From Sphingobacterium mizutaii (lineage in GTDB: Bacteria > Bacteroidota > Bacteroidia > Sphingobacteriales > Sphingobacteriaceae), in the NCBI RefSeq assembly GCF_900187125.1, contig NZ_LT906468.1, positions 1,612,001 to 1,676,000 of the forward strand: a stretch of 64,000 nucleotides of DNA. The letters run 5' to 3'. The notes under the pieces were generated by a model. It saw nothing but the letters and a program-made list of their open reading frames with translations, was not told where the DNA came from and did not search any database. Below are positions 17,492 through 26,873 of this stretch, one piece after another; positions within the stretch are counted from its first letter, which is position 1, and the number at the start of each line of letters is the position of its first letter. The translations under genes were made by a program, and so were the position numbers.

Positions 17492-20476
17492 TTACAGTGA
17501 AAAGTTGACACCTAATAAAATATTCCTTGCAGGCGGGTATGGCAGGTATTCAATGCCTAAGGAAGGAATACCATTGGTTGATCCGTCAGTGTTGACTTCA
17601 GGGTCAAAACCAGTGTATTTAGTGAAAATAAATAGGTTTTGTCCAGTCACGGAAACATTGAAATTCTTAAAGGTCTTGCCAATATTGCCCAATGAATAAC
17701 TCAAGGAAAGGTTAGCTAACTTAAGATAATCGCCTTTTTCCAAGAAGCGTGTAGAAGGAGCAGATGAATTGGAAGTAGATTCCTTCACCGAAGTATCAAA
17801 GAATTGTTCTCCGATATTTCTGGAAGAAAGGTTACTCAATCCCAATACGGTTGCTGCAGTATTATTGAATAAATAATGACCAAAAGCTCCATTCATATTC
17901 GCCGATAAGGTCAGTTTCTTATAACTCACATTTGTTGAAATACCCAGTAGTGTAGTTGGATTCGGGCTGTTTGAATAGAACTTATTGATTGCAGGGTCAT
18001 TTTGGCTGCTGATGCTACCATCTTGACCACGATACATGCTCATGCCTGTATCAGGATCGATCCCCTCATATTGTGCTAAATACCAAACATTCAAGGGTTG
18101 TCCGTTCACCATTCTTTGGCCCAATACGCCTGTAAACCCTTGTCCACGTAAGGCACCAGTTTCATAATAGCCGACCAAACCACTAACGCTGTTTTGTAGG
18201 AAAGTCGCATTTCCGGTCAAGTCCCAAGTCCAATCATTGGTATTTACGATGGTACCTGTCAAGGCAACTTCAAGACCTTTATTGACAATCTCACCATCCA
18301 GGTTTACCCAGATTAATCCGGCAGGTGATGGTTGGGCAAGCGTTTGCTCAAACAAGGCATCGGTGGTCTTTTTATTGAAGTAGTCAATCGATCCGTACAA
18401 TCTGTTTTTCAAGATGGCGAAATCCAAGCCCACGTTGATGGTTGATGAAGTTTCCCAGCGCAGGTCATCATTACCGTAGTTGGCTTGGCTGATGCTTTGG
18501 TTACCAAAGATAAACCTATTCAATGAAGCGCCAGATGGGAACTCTTGGTTACCTGTTTTACCCCAACCTAATCTAAGCTTCAATTGATCAAAGATCTCAT
18601 TGGATTGCATGAATTCTTCTTCATTCACATTCCAAGCAACCGCTAGGGACGGGAAGATCGCGTATTTATTGTTTGAACCAAATTTGGTGGAACCATCACG
18701 GCGAACTGTTCCTGTAAATAAGTAACGGTTTTTATAATTGAAACCTCCCCTTAAGAACATGGATTGCAGCTCGTTGGTAGGGCTTTTATAGGATGAAATA
18801 TCGCGGGTAGCCACAGTGGAATATTGCAGATAGTCGAAATAATCAAGACCCATGTATTTAAATCCACCTCCGAAGGTCATGTTATTCTTGTAATTATAGT
18901 TCAAGAACTCATAACCGATCAAACCATTGATATTCCAATCTGGATTGATTTGCTTGTTATAAGAAAGGGTATGCGTCATTTGCAGGTTAGTTTCTGCATT
19001 ATTGGAGATAAATGCTTGCTCGACTTCTGAAGCAGAAGGGTCAATCAGACCTGCGCGGTACATCCCTTCACGAGCACCAGTTTGGCGCATAACACTGTAA
19101 ATGAAACGGTATTCCAAATCATCAGTTATTTTGTAATAAGGGGATAGATTGGCAACCATGGTATTCGTGGTCGATTGATCCTTGAATGCATCAATGCTCG
19201 TCAGCGGATTTCTTGTTGTTGTACTGACAAAAGTTAAGTTTCCATTTTCATCTCTTATCGGTAGGGTAGGATTCCATTGCATTGCTTGTGAAATCACATT
19301 TCCTTCAGCACCTACCATGGCATTGATAGGAGCATACCTATTATCCAATTGGGTAAGGAATAAAGAGACATCCAACCCTAATCTTTTATTTTCCAGGAAG
19401 TTGAAATTCCCAGTAAAGTTACCTGTGTATTTTTTAAGTTGGGAACCACGGATGATACCGTTCTGGTTTAAATATCCAGCCGATAGACGGTATTTACCAT
19501 ACTCAGAACCGCCAGAAACATCACCATAGTAGTTTTGTGTAATGGCTTGTCTAGTAATTGCCTTGAAGGCATCCTCATTGCCACCGAAATCAGAATTAGC
19601 TGCTTCAGATGGGGTGTAATAATTTAAGGCTTCTCTAAATCTTGCCGCATCCAAAACATCTGGATATTGACGCATGCCCGATACACCGGCAGACGCTCCA
19701 ATTTGAACTACTGGTTCACCAGCTACACCTTTCTTGGTGGTAATGATAACTACACCATTCGCACCTCTAGACCCATAAATAGCCGTTGCCGAAGCATCTT
19801 TCAAGATGTCCATGCTGGCGATGTCACTAGGATTCAAGTAAGTCAAGGGATTTCCACGGTCCGAGGAAAAGCCTCCACGACCTGCAGGAAGTGGCGAGTT
19901 CCCAGACATCGGCACTCCATCTAATACAAATAAAGGATTGTTACTGGCGCGTATAGAGGAATTTCCACGAATACGAACAGTCGCAGAACCGCCTGGTTGG
20001 CCAGTATTGTTGATAACCATGACACCAGGAGTCTTACCTTGGATTAATTGGTCAGGGGCGGTCATCAAACCCTTGTTAAAGTTCTTGGCTTGAATAGTGA
20101 CCAACGAACCAGTTAAATCTTTCTTCCTTGCGGTTCCATAGCCAATTACTACGACCTCATCCAATCCCTGATCAGAAGAGGATTGCAGTTGGATATCAAT
20201 ATGCTCGCCCGCTATAGCAACTTCTTTGCTTTGGTATCCTACAAAGGATACTTCTAATGCGGTTGCAGCATTAGGAACTGCTAAATTGAAAGCACCCAGA
20301 TTATCTGTGGTTACAGCTAATGATGTTCCTTTTACTCGGATGGTAGCTCCAGCTAAAGCTTCACCAGCTTCATTTTTAACCGAGCCAGTAATGTTCTTTT
20401 CTTGTGAAAAAACAGGAATCGATAGCAGGATAACCATAATAGTAACCAGGTACTTTTTAAGTAAAGTCTTTTTCAT
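17492..20476 (-). CDS. SusC/RagA family TonB-linked outer membrane protein
   Basis: 994 residues: signal peptide (about 1-25), a carboxypeptidase-regulatory-like N-terminal domain (ITGSVKNEAGEALAGATI, about 29-105), the DEVVVIGYGT region before the plug, the plug with NPLFVLDGVP and the conserved ending ATAIYGSRGANGVVIITTK, then the beta-barrel to the C-terminus. It imports oligosaccharides across the outer membrane with energy from TonB. No N-terminal FecR-interaction (STN) domain is present, so control probably does not run through an anti-sigma factor. It is transcribed away from the REC-AraC regulator, whose gene begins 430 nt upstream on the other strand. Confidence 0.95.
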   Translation of the reverse strand: MKKTLLKKYLVTIMVILLSIPVFSQEKNITGSVKNEAGEALAGATIRVKGTSLAVTTDNLGAFNLAVPNAATALEVSFVGYQSKEVAIAGEHIDIQLQSSSDQGLDEVVVIGYGTARKKDLTGSLVTIQAKNFNKGLMTAPDQLIQGKTPGVMVINNTGQPGGSATVRIRGNSSIRASNNPLFVLDGVPMSGNSPLPAGRGGFSSDRGNPLTYLNPSDIASMDILKDASATAIYGSRGANGVVIITTKKGVAGEPVVQIGASAGVSGMRQYPDVLDAARFREALNYYTPSEAANSDFGGNEDAFKAITRQAITQNYYGDVSGGSEYGKYRLSAGYLNQNGIIRGSQLKKYTGNFTGNFNFLENKRLGLDVSLFLTQLDNRYAPINAMVGAEGNVISQAMQWNPTLPIRDENGNLTFVSTTTRNPLTSIDAFKDQSTTNTMVANLSPYYKITDDLEYRFIYSVMRQTGAREGMYRAGLIDPSASEVEQAFISNNAETNLQMTHTLSYNKQINPDWNINGLIGYEFLNYNYKNNMTFGGGFKYMGLDYFDYLQYSTVATRDISSYKSPTNELQSMFLRGGFNYKNRYLFTGTVRRDGSTKFGSNNKYAIFPSLAVAWNVNEEEFMQSNEIFDQLKLRLGWGKTGNQEFPSGASLNRFIFGNQSISQANYGNDDLRWETSSTINVGLDFAILKNRLYGSIDYFNKKTTDALFEQTLAQPSPAGLIWVNLDGEIVNKGLEVALTGTIVNTNDWTWDLTGNATFLQNSVSGLVGYYETGALRGQGFTGVLGQRMVNGQPLNVWYLAQYEGIDPDTGMSMYRGQDGSISSQNDPAINKFYSNSPNPTTLLGISTNVSYKKLTLSANMNGAFGHYLFNNTAATVLGLSNLSSRNIGEQFFDTSVKESTSNSSAPSTRFLEKGDYLKLANLSLSYSLGNIGKTFKNFNVSVTGQNLFIFTKYTGFDPEVNTDGSTNGIPSLGIEYLPYPPARNILLGVNFSL

Positions 20477-20734
20477 ACGGTTGTTTCTAATGTTTGTGTT
20501 TTAAGGTTTAGTAATTTGTTGAGGAGCTCCTTAACCTAAGCATGCTGCAATCTATGTCAATTAGATTGTCGACTTGGGTTTTCTCCTCGGGCTTCTTGCT
20601 GTAAGATTGGCTTTCGTAATTTGGATCGCCACGAAATAAAATTCCGGGCATAGTCCATGCGGATAGAGTGGTTCATATTTGATTAGTTCTGTTGATGTAA
20701 AAGTCAATAAAGTAGGTCTTTCTCTGACGTCAAA

Positions 20735-20765
20735 TCGTCTCAATTTTATATCATTTCGTCTCAAT
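20735..20765. promoter_or_regulatory. Two direct repeats of TCGTCTCAAT, 21 bp apart: putative operator
   Basis: TCGTCTCAAT occurs at 20735-20744 and again at 20756-20765, in phase at two helical turns. The flanking CA two bases further out is also shared. Twenty-one-bp-spaced direct half-sites are the usual layout for AraC-family dimers. On the minus strand a TTTG immediately downstream could be the susC -33 box, so the repeats would sit just upstream of the promoter. Confidence 0.6.
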
Positions 20766-20793
20766 GTGTTTTTTAGTTAACTTTTTGTTAATG

Positions 20794-20826
20794 TTTGTCA
20801 TAAAAGTGGTTGCATGATAAACTTTG
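20794..20826 (+). promoter_or_regulatory. Putative promoter of the REC-AraC regulator gene
   Basis: TTTG at 20794-20797, then 20 nt, then TAAACTTTG (one base longer than TAnnTTTG) at 20818-20826. Spacing fits the Bacteroidota housekeeping promoter; the transcript would have a leader of about 75 nt before the ATG at 20907. Confidence 0.5.
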
Positions 20827-20906
20827 ATTAATTGTTGTTTTTTTTTGTAAATTAGGATTAGACCTAGATTAAACTATTAAACTTATTTATAAACATTACT
20901 GATTTT

Positions 20907-21779
20907 ATGAAGCCGATATCTGTACAGTTTAATACGCCATGCTTGATCAAAAAAAACTCTTGGAATTCCACTGCCGAGGGTTCTAATCTTGTCGATGCTG
21001 AACTACAAAAACCACAAATTCTTTTAGTGGAGAGTGATAAGGAATTATTGGCTTATCTATACAAAGAACTCAAGAGCAGTTATATCATCCTACGGGCAGA
21101 AAATATGGAGGAAGCTGAGCAGATTTTGTTAAAAAACAATATTCAGCTGGTTATTGCAGAGATTTTGTCGCCTGAAATGCAGGGGATTCAATTATGTGAG
21201 CGAATCAAATCTGATCCTATGCATTGTCATATTCCTTTGATCTTTCTTACCGAGCAACGTGGTTACGACCTGAAGATTGAAGTATTGCGACATGGAGCCG
21301 ATGTCTGTATCGAGAAACCATTTTCATTGGAATATCTTTTGGTACAAATTGAAAATTTATTGTTCAATCGGCAGATGATAAGGGAATATTTCAGCAACCT
21401 TTCCATTGTTGGAAATAGAACAGATCTAGAGGCTGATACTTCTGATTATTTTTTAGAAAAATTGTATACTATCGTTGAAGAGCATATTGCCGAAGCGGAT
21501 ATGACCGTCGATCTCTTAGCCGAATTGATGCATATGAGTAGGCCTACCCTCTATCGAAAGGTCAGTAAGTTCTCCGACCTCAAACCCAATGAAATCATAA
21601 AGTTGGTGAAATTGGAAAAGGCAGCTGAATTAATCATGCTCCGCCAATTTACCGTTTCCCAAATTGCCAGTATGGTGGGCTATTCGGAACAGTCCAATTT
21701 TTCAAGGGACTTCCATAAACATTTTGGATTGCGACCGAGTAACTTCATCAATAGGATGGGGAATAATTTCGCTTCTTAA
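20907..21779 (+). CDS. Orphan response regulator: degenerate receiver plus AraC-type HTH
   Basis: 290 residues. A receiver-like domain spans about 36-155 and a double-HTH AraC domain about 185-285 (LLAELMHMSRPTLYRK, then IASMVGYSEQSNFSRDF). It resembles the C-terminal output of hybrid two-component PUL regulators but has no sensor or kinase. In the receiver the phosphoacceptor Asp is replaced by Glu85 (LVIAEILSPEM) and the acidic pair reads Glu42-Ser43-Asp44, while the conserved Thr (FLTEQ) and Lys (EKPF) remain. It is therefore probably not phosphorylated normally. Position beside susC and GH16 suggests it controls this locus; the 21-bp repeats at 20735 are candidate sites. Confidence 0.88.
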   Translation: MKPISVQFNTPCLIKKNSWNSTAEGSNLVDAELQKPQILLVESDKELLAYLYKELKSSYIILRAENMEEAEQILLKNNIQLVIAEILSPEMQGIQLCERIKSDPMHCHIPLIFLTEQRGYDLKIEVLRHGADVCIEKPFSLEYLLVQIENLLFNRQMIREYFSNLSIVGNRTDLEADTSDYFLEKLYTIVEEHIAEADMTVDLLAELMHMSRPTLYRKVSKFSDLKPNEIIKLVKLEKAAELIMLRQFTVSQIASMVGYSEQSNFSRDFHKHFGLRPSNFINRMGNNFAS

Positions 21780-21826
21780 AAAGGAAAGATACTTTGCGTA
21801 TGTTTGTTATAGCAAATTACAGCGCT

Positions 21827-22642
21827 ATGAAAAACTTACTCCACATTGCAATGCTCCTTCTTTTTTCCTGCATTAGCAGCACTGTCTTTTCCCAGAAAAT
21901 GGAAAAGAAGAATAAGAAATGGAAATTAGTCTGGCAAGATGAATTCAATTACGAAGGTTTACCAGATTCCACAAAATGGAGTTTTGATACCAAAGGGAAT
22001 GCCTATAATTGGGGTAATAACGAAGCCCAACATTATACCGCTCATGATACCTCCAATGCTTATGTCAAAAAAGGTTATTTGACCATTACGGCCAAACGAC
22101 AGAATGCAGGCGGCAAGAAATATACATCAGCGAGATTGAGGACCATCCATAAAGGAGATTGGAAATATGGGCGTTTTGAAATCAGGGCAAAGGTACCCAC
22201 TGGACGTGGTACATGGCCTGCTATCTGGATGATGCCTTCCGCAGATACCTATGGGGGTTGGCCAAAGAGTGGTGAGATTGATATCATGGAATATATAGGT
22301 TCTCATCCTGATTCTGTCTTGGGTACGGTGCATACCGAAAGCTATAACCATGTCATCGGTACCCAAAAAGGGAAATCCACCTACCTGCCCGATGCGCACA
22401 AGAAGTTTCATACCTATGTTTTGGAATGGGATGCCAATGAGATTAAGATCTATGCGGATAAGAAACTCTATTTCACATTTAAGAATGAAGGGAAAACAGC
22501 AGCAGAATGGCCATTTGACCAAAAATTCCATTTGCTCCTTAATTTGGCAATAGGAGGAGGTCTAGGTGGACAAAAAGGAATAGATGATAGTTTATTTCCT
22601 CAAAGCTATGTTATCGACTACGTCAGGGTCTATCAACGATAG
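21827..22642 (+). CDS. GH16 family beta-glucanase (laminarinase-like)
   Basis: 271 residues from ATG 21827; the longer frame starting at 21794 is less likely because 21827 opens a clean signal peptide. The signal contains LLLFSC, so it may be a lipoprotein, or it may be cleaved after VFSQ. The catalytic motif GEIDIMEYIG supplies Glu150 (nucleophile), Asp152 and Glu155 (acid/base), the beta-bulge E-x-D-x-x-E form of laminarinases and lichenases. WQDEFNYEG and the C-terminal VIDYVRVYQR are typical GH16 ends. The likely substrate is a beta-1,3 or mixed-linkage glucan. It lies 47 nt after the regulator gene and may be co-transcribed with it. Confidence 0.92.
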   Translation: MKNLLHIAMLLLFSCISSTVFSQKMEKKNKKWKLVWQDEFNYEGLPDSTKWSFDTKGNAYNWGNNEAQHYTAHDTSNAYVKKGYLTITAKRQNAGGKKYTSARLRTIHKGDWKYGRFEIRAKVPTGRGTWPAIWMMPSADTYGGWPKSGEIDIMEYIGSHPDSVLGTVHTESYNHVIGTQKGKSTYLPDAHKKFHTYVLEWDANEIKIYADKKLYFTFKNEGKTAAEWPFDQKFHLLLNLAIGGGLGGQKGIDDSLFPQSYVIDYVRVYQR

Positions 22643-22690
22643 AAGCTCCCTAAAGTATACTCGCCATGATGAATATCCAACATGGCTTTT

Positions 22691-24112
22691 TTATATAAAT
22701 AGCTCTAATTCTGCTTTATGCACACCGTCGGGAGTTGTATAGAACGGTCTTCCTTCCACCACCACATTTTTTTGCGGATCGATGCCAAGGGCATGGTAGA
22801 TAGATTGATGGATCCTTTCAATCCGAATTGGTTTTTCTATTGTTTTGCAGGGCCTTTCATCAGCCGTTTTGCCATATACAAAGCCTTTTTTGACTCCGCC
22901 ACCAAACATGAGGATGGAGCTTCCATCTGTAAAGTGCCTGTGCATGCCATAGTTCTTGATATCATTGATAATATCAGGTTGATCAACTTGATGCAGCACT
23001 TCTGCACCAGGCCTACCTTCCATCACCATATCGCGGCTGAACTCACTGGCTAATATTACCAAGGTGCGGTCCAAGTGGCCAGAACGCTCTAGGTCTTTCA
23101 ATAATTGGGCGATGGGTGCATCGATCAATTTCTTCATGTCCTTGGCTCTGGTATGGCCGTTTTCATGGGTATCCCAACCCATGAACGGTTCATATTCACT
23201 GGTAACCGAAATAAAGCGTGCCCCTTGTTCAACCAAACGGCGCGCCATCAGGCAACCTAAGCCAAATTTTCCTGTATTATAGATGTCGTAAGTTTCCTTC
23301 GGTTCCTCAGATAAATCAAAAGTCTTCGCCTCAGGAGATTTAAGTAATCTATAGGCCTGTTCCATAGATCGCTTAAAGGATTCCTTTTGGTAATCACTGC
23401 CTAGGTCGCCAATGGCGTTTTTCCCTAAGAGTTCATTATAAAGTTGGTTTCTACGCTCGAACCTACTGAAGGACATCCCTGCAGGCGGTTTAACGGAGTC
23501 CAATCCTGAAGAGGGATCAGGAATCATAAAGGGACCAAATTCACTGCCTAATATACCGGCAGTATGGAATGCCTTGAGTTCTTCCGCTTCACCCACGGTC
23601 ATGCGTTGTCCAATATTGATGAAAGCAGGGATTACCGGGTTTTTTGGACCCAATTCCTGCGCGATCCATGAACCAATATGTGGAGCAGCCACCGTTTGGG
23701 GTGGTTCATAACAGGTATGCCAATGGTATTGATGCCTAGAATGTAGAATATGGCCTAAATCCGCCGCCATATAGGAGCGAATCAATGTGCCTTTGTCCAT
23801 CATGGCAGCAATCGATTCCAAGCCTTCCGAAAATTCGATTCCATCCAATGCCGTCGGGATGGATTTGAAAGTGCTCAGTACCTTATTGGAGTCCAAGCCT
23901 TTTTCATAAGGCGTATAGCGTTTGGGGTCAAAGGTTTCGGTATGTGCCATTCCACCTGCCATCCAAAGCAGGATCACAGAATCGGCAGTTGCTGTACCTT
24001 TGCCCGAACAGGAGGATAACAAGGCAGAAAGGGGAGAGCCAGCAGCTAATGCCGCCAAGGTTCCTACACCTGCGGTCCTCAAGAAATCCCTTCGGTTATA
24101 ATTCAGTTTCAT
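22691..24112 (-). CDS. DUF1501 family Tat-exported protein
   Basis: 473 residues starting with a twin-arginine signal (NRRDFLRTAG) and a hydrophobic stretch, ending near LLSSC. The body matches DUF1501, a branch of the alkaline phosphatase/sulfatase-like fold: ILLWMAGGMAHTETFDPK near the start, the LIRSYMAADLGHILHSRHQYH region, and late ASEFSRD and RHFTDGSS motifs. Function is unknown. These proteins are nearly always encoded beside cytochrome-type DUF1549/DUF1553 proteins, as here (26 nt downstream of that gene in transcription order). The Tat signal implies folding in the cytoplasm, perhaps around a metal. Confidence 0.9.
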   Translation of the reverse strand: MKLNYNRRDFLRTAGVGTLAALAAGSPLSALLSSCSGKGTATADSVILLWMAGGMAHTETFDPKRYTPYEKGLDSNKVLSTFKSIPTALDGIEFSEGLESIAAMMDKGTLIRSYMAADLGHILHSRHQYHWHTCYEPPQTVAAPHIGSWIAQELGPKNPVIPAFINIGQRMTVGEAEELKAFHTAGILGSEFGPFMIPDPSSGLDSVKPPAGMSFSRFERRNQLYNELLGKNAIGDLGSDYQKESFKRSMEQAYRLLKSPEAKTFDLSEEPKETYDIYNTGKFGLGCLMARRLVEQGARFISVTSEYEPFMGWDTHENGHTRAKDMKKLIDAPIAQLLKDLERSGHLDRTLVILASEFSRDMVMEGRPGAEVLHQVDQPDIINDIKNYGMHRHFTDGSSILMFGGGVKKGFVYGKTADERPCKTIEKPIRIERIHQSIYHALGIDPQKNVVVEGRPFYTTPDGVHKAELELFI

Positions 24113-24138
24113 GATCGATTCATTTATCCCATCTGTTT

Positions 24139-26667
24139 TTATTCAATAAATTGAAATTCTGGGAGTAATACGATTGCCCAAAGAAGTTCCTGCACAGAAC
24201 CTTCTTCCAGCTTTCCTTCAAATAATTTATTGGCAATCTTTAATTCATCCGCACTAGGCTTTCTTCCCAAAGTTTGTCCATATATAGCTTGGGTCAATTC
24301 ATTAGGGTCTTTGTATTGCGCCAGCCATTTCTTGGCTCCTTGAATCAAAGTCTCGTTTAATTTAGTTCCATTTGTCAATTCCATGGCTTGCAAGAGAGTG
24401 ACATGACCCTCACGCACGCTGATTACGTTTTCCCGGCTTGGTCGCCCTAAGGCCGTTAAGAATGGATCGTTTTGGACCAAGGCTGCCCTTACAAAAGAAG
24501 AGGCATCCATATAGGCTTTAGGATCTGCAAGTGGATTGTATTTCAGGGCATCTATCGTATATACCGGAGATACTACCGTACTTAAGGCATCCGAAAATTG
24601 TTCGGCAGTGAGTTTCTTTTTTAATATACCCCTGAAGACAAAGTTTGGCGCATTGATCGCACTCTGATCTTCCAATCCAATAGAAGGTTGTTGATAGGTT
24701 TTCGAAGTAGTGATCAGATACAGTAATTTTTTGATATCATAGCCCTCTTCCACAAAATTGACTGCCATCCAATCCAATAGATCAGCGCTCCATGGCTTTT
24801 TGTCCATTTCATCCGTTGGAGACACGATTCCTCTACCCATTAATTGCGCCCATATCCGGTTCACCAAAGTCCGGTAGAGTCTGCCATTTTCAGGTTGGGT
24901 CAGGAGTTGGGATAATTCTTTAGATTTTTCCTTTACAGTCCCGGTTTTGCTGATGGTTCCTAATTCTGGCCATAAAATACGGGTATCCGCCATTTTTCCA
25001 GTAGGGATATCACAGCGGTTGATTTCCAGCTGTTCTTCAGAAAATATATTGGCAAATGCATAGGCATCATCTAATTTCCAATCACTCACAAAGCTATCAT
25101 GGCAAGAAGCACATTTCAGGTTGACCCCTAATAAGGCCTGGGAAACATTTTGCGCGGCCTGCATAGCGGTGGTCTGGCTGCTGTTGACTGCGCCTCTCCA
25201 GGCTATTCCCTTGATGAAGCCTTTGGACTCTTCCGTAGGATCCAGTAATTCCATAGCAAATTGTTTATAAGGCTTGTTGGTTTGCAGAGATTTAAATAAC
25301 CAATCAGAAATATTGAAGCGTCCTCCGGTGATATAGCCTGTTCCAGAATAATCATTTCGTAATAGATCGTTCCAAAAGGTTGTCCAATGCGTTGCGTATT
25401 CTCGATCCTTAGCAAGGAGGCTATTGACCAGTTTCTCCCGCTTATCAGAATTACCATCAGCTACAAAACTCTTGATTTCCTGATCCGTAGGCGGTAACCC
25501 GATGAGATCGAAATACACTCGACGGATATAGGTGCGATCGTCCACAGGTTTTTGCCATTGTATTCCATTTTTCTTAAAATAAGCATTCACCAAGCGGTCT
25601 ACAGGATTTTCCATTCCTGCAACAACGGCTGGTAATTCTGGTTTTCGCGGTTCCAATGGCGCATTTGGAAAAATTCCTTTAATATTATCTGGCCAAGGCG
25701 CACCTTTATCGATCCATAACTTGATTATGGCAATATCCTTTTCTCCCAGTGGTTTTCCTTTGCCTGGCATGGCTTCTTTATGTCCGGGAGGGAGAGAAAC
25801 CCTACGGAGCAATTCACTGTGTTCTGAATCTCCAGGTAGTATGACTTGTCCAGACTCACCGCCCTTGAAGACCATATCCTTTTGGTCTAGGCGTAACTCT
25901 CCTTCGGTTTTATCACTGCCATGGCATTGAAAACAATGGTGGGCAAATATCGTCCGTACCGCTAGGTTCAAGTTGACCTGCTGTTCCGTGGTTAAGCTAT
26001 CGGATGCAGTGGAAAAAGAGGCGAAATCAAACTCTGCAGATGATACTCCCCCTGCAATTTCAGCTAAGTTCTCATCTTGAGGCGCCCAAGGCGTAGTGCT
26101 CAATAGATAATCTTGTCCATGGGTTAAGGATCCACCAAAATGGCCTGCCATAAAAATACTTAAGACCGTCAAGAGGAGCGAAGTGCGATATATGGGGATC
26201 AATCCTTTTTTATCATGCTTCATGATCTGCAGGAGAACAAGAGCGGTAATGGCTCCAAAAACGGCGGTGCTGATACCGGACCATTGATGCCATTCAAATG
26301 TTTCCCCAGAATATGTACCTGTATTGGCCAAGAATAACCCTAATCCAGCTGCAAGGACTGCCGAAACTGCCCCAATATAAATTAACCAATTCGTTCCTGT
26401 CCTTAGATTGGATTGAAAGCTGCGGAGCTTCGCAAGCTCCATAAAGCCAGCAACCAAAATCAGGGCAACCGGAAAATGGACCAGCATCGGGTGTAGTCTC
26501 CCTAAAAATACCCAACCCCACCAAGGCTCTGCTTCAGTATTAGTTATTTCCTGGGTTTCAACCACAACTTCTTGGGCTGAAACTATGAAAAACAAAAGCA
26601 AAAAGCCCAGCAAAAGGCATGCGGGTTTATAGAAGGAAAAAATCTTTTGACTAGTTGGTTTATACAT
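24139..26667 (-). CDS. Membrane c-type cytochrome with DUF2231, DUF1549 and DUF1553 domains
   Basis: 842 residues. An N-terminal membrane part (about 50-180, several helices, with LHPMLVHFPVAL typical of DUF2231) is followed by a planctomycete-type cytochrome c domain with heme site Cys245-x-x-Cys248-His249 and a possible Met300 ligand, then DUF1549 (about 355-560) and DUF1553 (about 600-835). A second CxxCH (Cys519, Cys522, His523) lies inside DUF1549, as usual in the family. The arrangement suggests periplasmic electron transfer. It is first in an operon with the DUF1501 gene. What the pair oxidises is unknown; linkage to a glucan locus is positional only. Confidence 0.9.
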   Translation of the reverse strand: MYKPTSQKIFSFYKPACLLLGFLLLFFIVSAQEVVVETQEITNTEAEPWWGWVFLGRLHPMLVHFPVALILVAGFMELAKLRSFQSNLRTGTNWLIYIGAVSAVLAAGLGLFLANTGTYSGETFEWHQWSGISTAVFGAITALVLLQIMKHDKKGLIPIYRTSLLLTVLSIFMAGHFGGSLTHGQDYLLSTTPWAPQDENLAEIAGGVSSAEFDFASFSTASDSLTTEQQVNLNLAVRTIFAHHCFQCHGSDKTEGELRLDQKDMVFKGGESGQVILPGDSEHSELLRRVSLPPGHKEAMPGKGKPLGEKDIAIIKLWIDKGAPWPDNIKGIFPNAPLEPRKPELPAVVAGMENPVDRLVNAYFKKNGIQWQKPVDDRTYIRRVYFDLIGLPPTDQEIKSFVADGNSDKREKLVNSLLAKDREYATHWTTFWNDLLRNDYSGTGYITGGRFNISDWLFKSLQTNKPYKQFAMELLDPTEESKGFIKGIAWRGAVNSSQTTAMQAAQNVSQALLGVNLKCASCHDSFVSDWKLDDAYAFANIFSEEQLEINRCDIPTGKMADTRILWPELGTISKTGTVKEKSKELSQLLTQPENGRLYRTLVNRIWAQLMGRGIVSPTDEMDKKPWSADLLDWMAVNFVEEGYDIKKLLYLITTSKTYQQPSIGLEDQSAINAPNFVFRGILKKKLTAEQFSDALSTVVSPVYTIDALKYNPLADPKAYMDASSFVRAALVQNDPFLTALGRPSRENVISVREGHVTLLQAMELTNGTKLNETLIQGAKKWLAQYKDPNELTQAIYGQTLGRKPSADELKIANKLFEGKLEEGSVQELLWAIVLLPEFQFIE

Positions 26668-26873
26668 GATTGGTCCTTTATTGCTGACCGGGTTTAACTA
26701 AAGTTAATAAATAATTCCCAAGGACCATCCTGCACCATCATGTTTTGAAAAGCCTCGAAATCAGTAATTAACAGCTTTCTGCAACAGTTTGCCCGATTGT
26801 TTGTTGTATATATATTCTAATTGTTACGATGTTTCCTTCGTAACCCTAATTTTTAAATCTTAACACTATTACT

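Larger units (their letters stand above)
20477..20906. other. Divergent control region of the susCD operon and the REC-AraC gene
   Basis: 430 nt with no convincing gene. It carries the paired direct repeats at 20735-20765, a Bacteroidota-type promoter for the regulator at 20794-20826, and a long presumed leader for susC. An AGGAGCTCCT palindrome lies close to the susC start (about 20521-20530). A 67-codon minus-strand frame across 20561-20764 is judged chance. Confidence 0.6.

Noticed and set aside
20561..20764. 67-codon minus-strand frame upstream of susC
   Set aside because: It overlaps the putative operator repeats, lacks a plausible start context and has no protein features.
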